The notes below the pieces were generated by a model, which was given only the letters and a program-made list of their open reading frames with translations, was not told the DNA's origin and did no database searches. Positions 59,887 through 64,000 of a stretch of DNA of 64,000 nt are shown piece by piece (position 1 is the stretch's first letter; each line of letters starts with the position of its first letter). The DNA comes from Mesorhizobium sp. WSM4904 (GTDB lineage: Bacteria > Pseudomonadota > Alphaproteobacteria > Rhizobiales > Rhizobiaceae). The stretch covers positions 1,178,001 to 1,242,000 of the forward strand of contig NZ_CP121354.1 of assembly GCF_029674545.1 (NCBI RefSeq). The letters run 5' to 3'. Both the position numbers and the translations under genes were made by a program.

Positions 59887-60120
59887 ATGATGGAATGCAT
59901 GAGCGGCATGATGATGTTCGGCACGGGCCTGGTGTGGCTGCTTGTCGTCGTCGTGCTCGTCCTCGGGACGGCCGCGCTGATCAAATACCTGTTCTCCAGC
60001 GGCGGCAAAGGAGAAGGGCGTCGGTCCTCTTATCGATGCGTGGCCGCGGCAGGCCTCGGATTGGTCTGGACATTGCCTTGGCTCGCCAACCGGATGGCCG
60101 CGCCCCGGCCGCGGCGATAG
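59887..60120 (+). CDS. Small membrane protein of a metal-resistance remnant
   Basis: A 77-residue product with a Met/Cys-rich start ([20 protein letters not shown]) and one membrane helix ([20 protein letters not shown]). It follows the DUF411 remnant closely with a GGAGG site (59876-59880). The C-terminal half (after [10 protein letters not shown]) looks unlike the usual short family, so the gene may also be fused to foreign sequence. Confidence 0.55.
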   Translation: MMECMSGMMMFGTGLVWLLVVVVLVLGTAALIKYLFSSGGKGEGRRSSYRCVAAAGLGLVWTLPWLANRMAAPRPRR

Positions 60121-60169
60121 CGCTAGGCAAGACGGTTTTAGCCAGGCGAAGGTCAGCGCGATTGGAAAG

Positions 60170-60400
60170 CCCGCTGCCTTCGGGACGCATGCCGGCGCCG
60201 GGACCGGCCGCGGTCGTCGGCGGCGGCTACCAGAGCGACATGCCGGGCTTCGGGAATGTCCTCACCGACGAGGAGATCCGGGCCGTTCTGGCCTTCATCA
60301 AAAGCACATGGCCCGAGCGGGAACGCGCCTATCAGGCAGATGAGCCGCCGGGAGCGGGAGCAGACACAGTGAGACCAATCCTAGCCGCGGAGCCCTCGAA
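60170..60400 (+). pseudogene. Cytochrome c class I C-terminal remnant
   Basis: [20 protein letters not shown] with [19 protein letters not shown] is the distal-Met loop and last helix of a class I cytochrome c. The CxxCH haem site is not present, so only the 3' end remains. Confidence 0.72.
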
Positions 60401-60425
60401 CGCCCCCAACCGGAATGCATTGTCC

Positions 60426-60642
60426 ATGAAAGCGAAACCGTCGCTTGCGATTCAATTTCTGGCGCTGATCCTCGGGACCTCCGCGCTGGCCCACCATCCG
60501 GGCGCCGATCTCGACAAGATGAGGGACAGCGCGGAGAGGTTCTTCCAGGCGATCGACGAGCAGGCCGCGCCGCCTTTCGAACTGGCCGACGCGGACGGAA
60601 GGGCCGTCCGCCTTCCGATCTCTCCGACAAGATCGTGGTGCT
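60426..60642 (+). pseudogene. SCO1/SenC-type copper chaperone, 5' remnant
   Basis: [20 protein letters not shown] is a signal peptide followed by [21 protein letters not shown] one-base deletion near 60612 shifts the frame just before the expected [13 protein letters not shown] strand, and the gene then ends at a junction with unrelated DNA around 60640-60655. The CxxxC copper site is lost. Confidence 0.7.
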
Positions 60643-60770
60643 CTACTTCATGACGAGGTAACCTTGGAAGAAGAAGGCGACGGCCACTGGCGGCAGGATG
60701 GCAAGCACGCTGGCCGCAAAAAGCGGCCCATACTCATAGAAGCGGGCCGGTTCTGTCGCAAATCGTGCTT
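60643..60770 (-). pseudogene. C-terminal remnant of a sugar ABC-transporter permease
   Basis: On the minus strand RFATEPARFYEYGPLFAASV with [20 protein letters not shown] and a stop at 60643 is the standard end of MalG-type permeases. It may come from the same transporter as the binding-protein pseudogene near 54 kb. Confidence 0.75.
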
Positions 60771-60874
60771 TTGGCCACAACTGGACGCTTTCGCGCGCTT
60801 ATGGACCAGCTCACATGACAGGGCTCGACGTGCCCCGGGGTGGCGCCCTACTTCCACGCTCGCACTGTCACACT

Positions 60875-60890
60875 CCCGCCGAAAGGCGGG
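60875..60890 (-). terminator. Stem-loop directly after the proteasome-like gene
   Basis: CCCGCC and GGCGGG (6-bp stem, AAA-type 4-base loop) lie one base past the stop codon of the minus-strand gene. There is no T-run, so termination is plausible but not certain. Confidence 0.45.
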
Positions 60891-60891
60891 T

Positions 60892-61338
60892 TTAGTGAGT
60901 TATGGCAGTGACTGTGCCACCAGTCCAAACGTCGAGTTTCGCGGCAACTTCGACGCTTTCCTTAGCTGACTTGCCCAAAACCAGCGCGGCCAAAGCATAC
61001 TGCTTGCCGCTCCCGATGGCATAATATTCACCTTTCACGGGATCACTTGGCAGCCAATTGCCGTCCAACAATACGGCTTCCCCATTTTTGCGCACTATCA
61101 GCGCCTCAAATTCAAAATTGTCGTCGTTGCGCGGCACAGGAATATCAGAAACATCCATGCCCTTCTCAACCCAGTCTCGAACGGCCTTTGGAATACCCAA
61201 GGACGAAGAGGAAACGCCGATGAGTGTGCCGTCGCATAAGCGAAACACCTTCGTTTTCTCACCGACGGATACTGAGTCAAAACCCAAGGCTCGGCCGTCG
61301 CCAGCCATGGTTCCGTTCCTGTAAGCTATTGTTGTCAT
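60892..61338 (-). CDS. Proteasome-like Ntn hydrolase
   Basis: The 148-residue product starts MTTIAYRNGTMAGDGRALGF. As in HslV and 20S beta subunits, the Thr after Met would become the N-terminal nucleophile, and GDGR places the usual Asp. Further hallmarks are KVFRLCDGTLIGVSSSSLGI and YAIGSGKQYALAALVLGKSA. It is shorter than HslV and resembles the phage- or island-borne proteasome-like proteins of unknown substrate. It stands alone among pseudogenes with no ATPase partner in sight. Another ATG two codons upstream (61344) is less likely because it would hide the Thr. Confidence 0.82.
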   Translation of the reverse strand: MTTIAYRNGTMAGDGRALGFDSVSVGEKTKVFRLCDGTLIGVSSSSLGIPKAVRDWVEKGMDVSDIPVPRNDDNFEFEALIVRKNGEAVLLDGNWLPSDPVKGEYYAIGSGKQYALAALVLGKSAKESVEVAAKLDVWTGGTVTAITH

Positions 61339-61462
61339 TGGCACCCTTCTATCGCTGCATCAAACTTCAGGACCTTGCGCATGTCCCCTGTGTCAAGGTC
61401 ACTGACCGACGGCCTATTTGCCTGATACACGATACAGGCTGCGCTCCTTGAGTTCGCGCACG

Positions 61463-61523
61463 GGTGGCCGTCATCTTGCCGCCTTCGCGCAATGCCTTGA
61501 ACAGGCCGAGTCTGTCCCCCAGC
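61463..61523. repeat. Duplicated segment, part 1 (copy B)
   Basis: Near-identical to 52533-52594 inside the methyltransferase gene, but here joined directly to part 2, so the intervening 250 bases of copy A are absent. Confidence 0.85.
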
Positions 61524-61720
61524 GGGAATGACAACCACCTCCATGTCGTTGAAACGCAGGAAATCCGTCACTTTGCCTCGTCGGTAACGGGCGGAGCCGG
61601 AGCGGTCGTCACCGGGCAAGCGCGGTCGCAGTAGGTATCCTGGGCAGCCCGTCAGACATGGATGGCTTCGGTTGTGTCATGCGACTTCTTGTTGGTCGGT
61701 CACGTGTTTCCGGATAACCA

Positions 61721-61735
61721 GCATGCGCTGTGCCA
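61721..61735 (-). promoter_or_regulatory. Sigma-54 -24/-12 promoter (copy B)
   Basis: Minus strand TGGCACAGCGCATGC, with the same GG-N10-GC spacing as copy A. It points to the chimeric frame and then to the proteasome-like gene about 380 bases downstream. Confidence 0.7.
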
Positions 61736-61787
61736 AATGAGAAAACCATTTAAAGTCAATCCAGCAGATCTGACTGTATTCCGACAT

Positions 61788-61803
61788 TGTCGGAAATTGG
61801 ACA
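61788..61803 (-). promoter_or_regulatory. NifA upstream activator site (copy B)
   Basis: TGTCGGAAATTGGACA keeps the perfect TGT-N10-ACA pattern, 52 bases upstream of the -24 element. Confidence 0.75.
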
Positions 61804-62005
61804 TCGCCGAACGCGGGCGCTCGGGGCTTGTGATGATACTTGGGCGTGCTGCTTCGGAGGAGGGATGCGCCTCGTACCGGCCGCGAAGCCTTCCTGCATT
61901 TAAGGCGCCAGATCAATTGAACGCGATGCCGGGCAGCGTCGCAGCGGCTAAGCCAGCCACTCGCATTGCTCCCTGACAGGATGGTGCCGATCCTGCTGAG
62001 ATCGC

Positions 62006-62281
62006 ATGCTGGCGCGACGTTGCTTTGCGGCCACCGTCGCGCCTGCCCGTGAACTGTTCGCGCCTGTGCTCATGCTCGCCTTGACACCCTCGATGGGTCC
62101 ATCCGGGATGGTCAACCATCCGGAACATAGCGGGCAGGCGGGCATCTTCACCAGCAGTCTCTGTGTCGCTCTCGTGGCGGCAAACAAGATCGAGGCTGGC
62201 GGGGTGATGATCAACGGTCCTCGAACCATCGATTTTGATCGCGGTGGCCGTTCAGTGCGTTCAAGCACGAGGCGCCGTTAG
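62006..62281 (+). pseudogene. Aldehyde dehydrogenase C-terminal remnant
   Basis: FAPVLMLALTP, QAGIFTSSLCVALVAANKIE and AGGVMINGPRTIDFD match the late region of aldehyde dehydrogenases (the GxxAGIFT and VGGVxxN segments). The catalytic Cys/Glu part is missing and the ends do not fit. Confidence 0.7.
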
Positions 62282-62631
62282 ACGGCACCGCAGCATCATA
62301 GCGAAGTGCCATGCAGGACGACTCCCTGCAGCATCGTCTCGCGCAGCCAAACACTTGCCGGATCACTGTTGTGAACGGCCGGGCGTTTGACGGCCTGTGA
62401 CGCGAAAAGGCAACGGAAGATCTAGCATTTATGGGGGAAATGTTTTTTCGGAGTGCTTGACCCGCAGGAAGGGCAGGGCATGACTGCCTATCGCCCGACC
62501 CGGCAAGGCCGCACTCATGACCGGCTGGGCTCGGTTAATCCTGCATGCCGCGCCCATGAGGTTACTTGTCCGGAGTGCGTCGAGCACAACGAGGAGATGT
62601 AGTTCACGATCTTTGAAAAGCGTGGTCAACC
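62282..62631. other. Stretch without a recognisable gene, upstream of the nod box
   Basis: About 350 bases. Short frames on both strands have no motif that I can identify. Confidence 0.3.
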
Positions 62632-62678
62632 ATCCAAAGTGTGGATGCCTTTCATCGAAACAAACGATTTCATCAATG
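62632..62678 (+). promoter_or_regulatory. nod box (NodD-binding site) of the nodFE operon
   Basis: The 47-base region reads ATCCAAAGTGTGGATG, then CATCGAAACAAACGATTTCA and TCAAT. The conserved blocks ATCCA, TGGATG, CATC and AAACAA/CGATTT are at the right spacing for NodD binding. It lies 389 bases upstream of nodF on the same strand and should activate it with NodD and host flavonoids. Confidence 0.85.
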
Positions 62679-62775
62679 TTCTGGAATCCTGCATGGGCAG
62701 AAGCACCTGATGGACACCGATGCCCCCACTGCCTCATGGCGTGGCGAGCGTCTTAAGAAACCGCCCGAAAGGAGA

Positions 62776-62959
62776 TTTTTCATGCGCTCTACCGGGCAGT
62801 GGAGTGCTGGGAAAGGGAGTTGCAACTGACCGGCCATGTCAAACTGTCCGACTTCTTCCGAGCCTATGGACAGACCGGGAGACGCGCACGTGTAGCGGCT
62901 CACATCGTCATACTGCACCTACGCCACACACCGGCCGGACCTGATCCGGCTTTATGAGC
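62776..62959 (+). pseudogene. Unidentified coding remnant in the nodF leader
   Basis: IFHALYRAVECWERELQLTG, VKLSDFFRAYGQTGRRARVA and HIVILHLRHTPAG are in one open frame ending at a TGA near 62957. It has protein-like composition but no start codon and no family that I recognise. It may be the end of a gene lost when the nod operon was rearranged. Confidence 0.35.
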
Positions 62960-63066
62960 ATTGGGTTTTGTCAGTTGCCCAAGCGTGATGGCTTTCGCGA
63001 CGCGGCGCGCCTCAGGAACTGAGCCGCGTCCAGGTCGAAACGCGGGAAAGAAAGACAGGAAACAGA

Positions 63067-63348
63067 ATGGCCGATCAATTCGCAACGGACGTCATTGCCC
63101 TGATCAAGAAACGCGCCGAGTCGGAGAGCGGTGAGGGAATGCCTGCGTCATTCGTCGGCGAGATAACAATCGCCACGGAACTGGACGCGCTCGGGTTCGA
63201 TTCGCTGGGTTTGGCGGACGTCCTCTGGGATGTGGAGCAGGCCTACGGCATCAAGATCGACATGAACACGGCCGATGCCTGGTCCAATCTCAAGAATGTC
63301 GGCGACGTCGTGGAAGCCGTCCGCGGCTTGCTTGCGAAGGAGGCTTGA
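63067..63348 (+). CDS. nodF: Nodulation acyl carrier protein NodF
   Basis: NodF is the specialised acyl carrier protein that holds the growing unsaturated fatty acid for Nod factors. The 93-residue product [20 protein letters not shown] has the 4'-phosphopantetheine Ser46 in [20 protein letters not shown], as NodF has. It has a GAAACAG-type leader with AAGAAAGACAGGAAAC upstream. The stop abuts the nodE ATG. Confidence 0.95.
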   Translation: MADQFATDVIALIKKRAESESGEGMPASFVGEITIATELDALGFDSLGLADVLWDVEQAYGIKIDMNTADAWSNLKNVGDVVEAVRGLLAKEA

Positions 63349-64000
63349 ATGGACAGGCGCGTCGTTATCACCGGAGTGGGCGGCCTGTGCGGACTGGGCA
63401 CCGAGGCCGCCTCTATGTGGAAAGAGATGCGCGAAGGCCGCTCCGCCATCGGCCCGATCGCCAATTCCGAGCTTCATGACCTGGAGGGCATGACCGGCGC
63501 TGAGATCAAGGCGCTGCCCCAGCACGACATCAACCGGGGGCATCTCATCTCCATGGACCGCTTCAGCTTGCTCGCCGTGCTTGCAGCGCGCGAAGCCATG
63601 CGGCAGGCCGGACTTTCCTGCGACGAGGGGAATGCCCATCGCTTCGGCGCGACAGTGGGCGTCGGATTTACCGGTTCGTACGCAACAGAACAAACTTACC
63701 GCTCACTGCTTTTGGGTAGCGCAATCCGTGCTGAACTCTTCACTGGAGTAAAGGTGATGCCCAGCGCCGCTTCCGTCCATCTTAGCTTGAGCCTCGGCTT
63801 GCGCGGGCCGGTCTTCGGGGTGACCTCCGCATGTGCCTCGGCCAACCATGCGATCGCCTCGGCGGTGGACCAGATCAAGCTGGGCCGGGCCGACGTAATG
63901 GTTTCCGGGGGCAGCGACGCACCCTTCGCATGGGGCGTGCTGAAAGCATGGGAAGCAATGCGCGTGCTTTCACCCGATACCTGCCGGCCCTTCTCCGCCG
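63349..64000 (+). CDS. nodE: Nodulation beta-ketoacyl synthase NodE (3' end outside window)
   Basis: NodE elongates the acyl chain on NodF and sets its length and unsaturation, a determinant of host range. The frame from ATG 63349 ([20 protein letters not shown]) is open to the end of the window (217 codons of about 400). The active-site Cys162 is in [20 protein letters not shown], as in KAS II enzymes, followed by [20 protein letters not shown]. It is directly coupled to nodF. Confidence 0.95.
   Translation, partial: MDRRVVITGVGGLCGLGTEAASMWKEMREGRSAIGPIANSELHDLEGMTGAEIKALPQHDINRGHLISMDRFSLLAVLAAREAMRQAGLSCDEGNAHRFGATVGVGFTGSYATEQTYRSLLLGSAIRAELFTGVKVMPSAASVHLSLSLGLRGPVFGVTSACASANHAIASAVDQIKLGRADVMVSGGSDAPFAWGVLKAWEAMRVLSPDTCRPFSA

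Larger units (their letters stand above)
61524..61890. repeat. Duplicated segment, part 2 (copy B), includes NifA-type promoter
   Basis: Matches 52844-53275 with mismatches and an internal deletion. The M16 coding remnant (GKVTDFLRFNDMEVVVIPAG) is fused in frame to unrelated sequence and gives a chimeric 94-codon frame (61335-61619, minus), not believed functional. Confidence 0.82.

Overview
The window is a junction between conserved alphaproteobacterial chromosome and a symbiosis element, most likely from a Mesorhizobium or close relative. The left 8.9 kb is GC-rich and orderly: recQ, a DUF1186/SEC-C protein, a caspase-like protein with a peptidoglycan-binding tail, and a class III adenylate cyclase with TPR repeats. 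At 8983-9001 lies a short sequence that reads, on the minus strand, as the 3' end of a tRNA-Ser without the rest of the tRNA. It sits where core-type genes give way to accessory DNA, as expected for the far attachment site of an integrative element.

From about 9.6 to 49.5 kb the DNA is accessory and rich in candidate conflict or defence genes. It starts with a DUF1403-scpB pair, an IS481-like element inserted in a HEPN-like gene, and several small membrane or secreted proteins. Next comes an operon of five genes (14.9-20.7 kb) with a stator-like channel protein, an OmpA/MotB-like partner, a periplasmic von Willebrand-like protein and a DUF4236 protein, reminiscent of Zorya. Then follow a thermonuclease, a MucR regulator, an 1861-residue DUF4011-helicase-Vsr-like nuclease protein with a YhaO/YhaN (SbcCD-like) pair, and an ABC three-component system (nuclease-like effector, middle component, DUF3732 ATPase) with a fourth gene. 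A complete thiCOSGED thiamine operon behind a TPP riboswitch (38.5-43.9 kb) interrupts this series. It is followed by another unnamed three-gene operon: phosphoesterase, ORC/CDC6-like ATPase and a protein of unknown function.

From 49.7 to 62.6 kb the window is a graveyard typical of symbiosis islands: a frameshifted IS5-like element; broken genes for a sugar-binding protein, a DUF1612 protein, an outer-membrane barrel, cysteine synthase, DUF411, cytochrome c, SCO, an ABC permease and aldehyde dehydrogenase; and a duplicated, internally deleted segment carrying a NifA-type promoter. Intact survivors are a SAM-dependent methyltransferase behind one NifA/sigma-54 promoter, a glutamate synthase small subunit and a proteasome-like hydrolase.

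The right edge has a nod box followed by nodF and the start of nodE, which make the specialised acyl chain of Nod factors. With the two NifA-type promoters this identifies the element as a legume symbiosis island. nodFE suggests a host in the galegoid (inverted-repeat-lacking) clade. All assignments come from reading the sequence; no database search was run.
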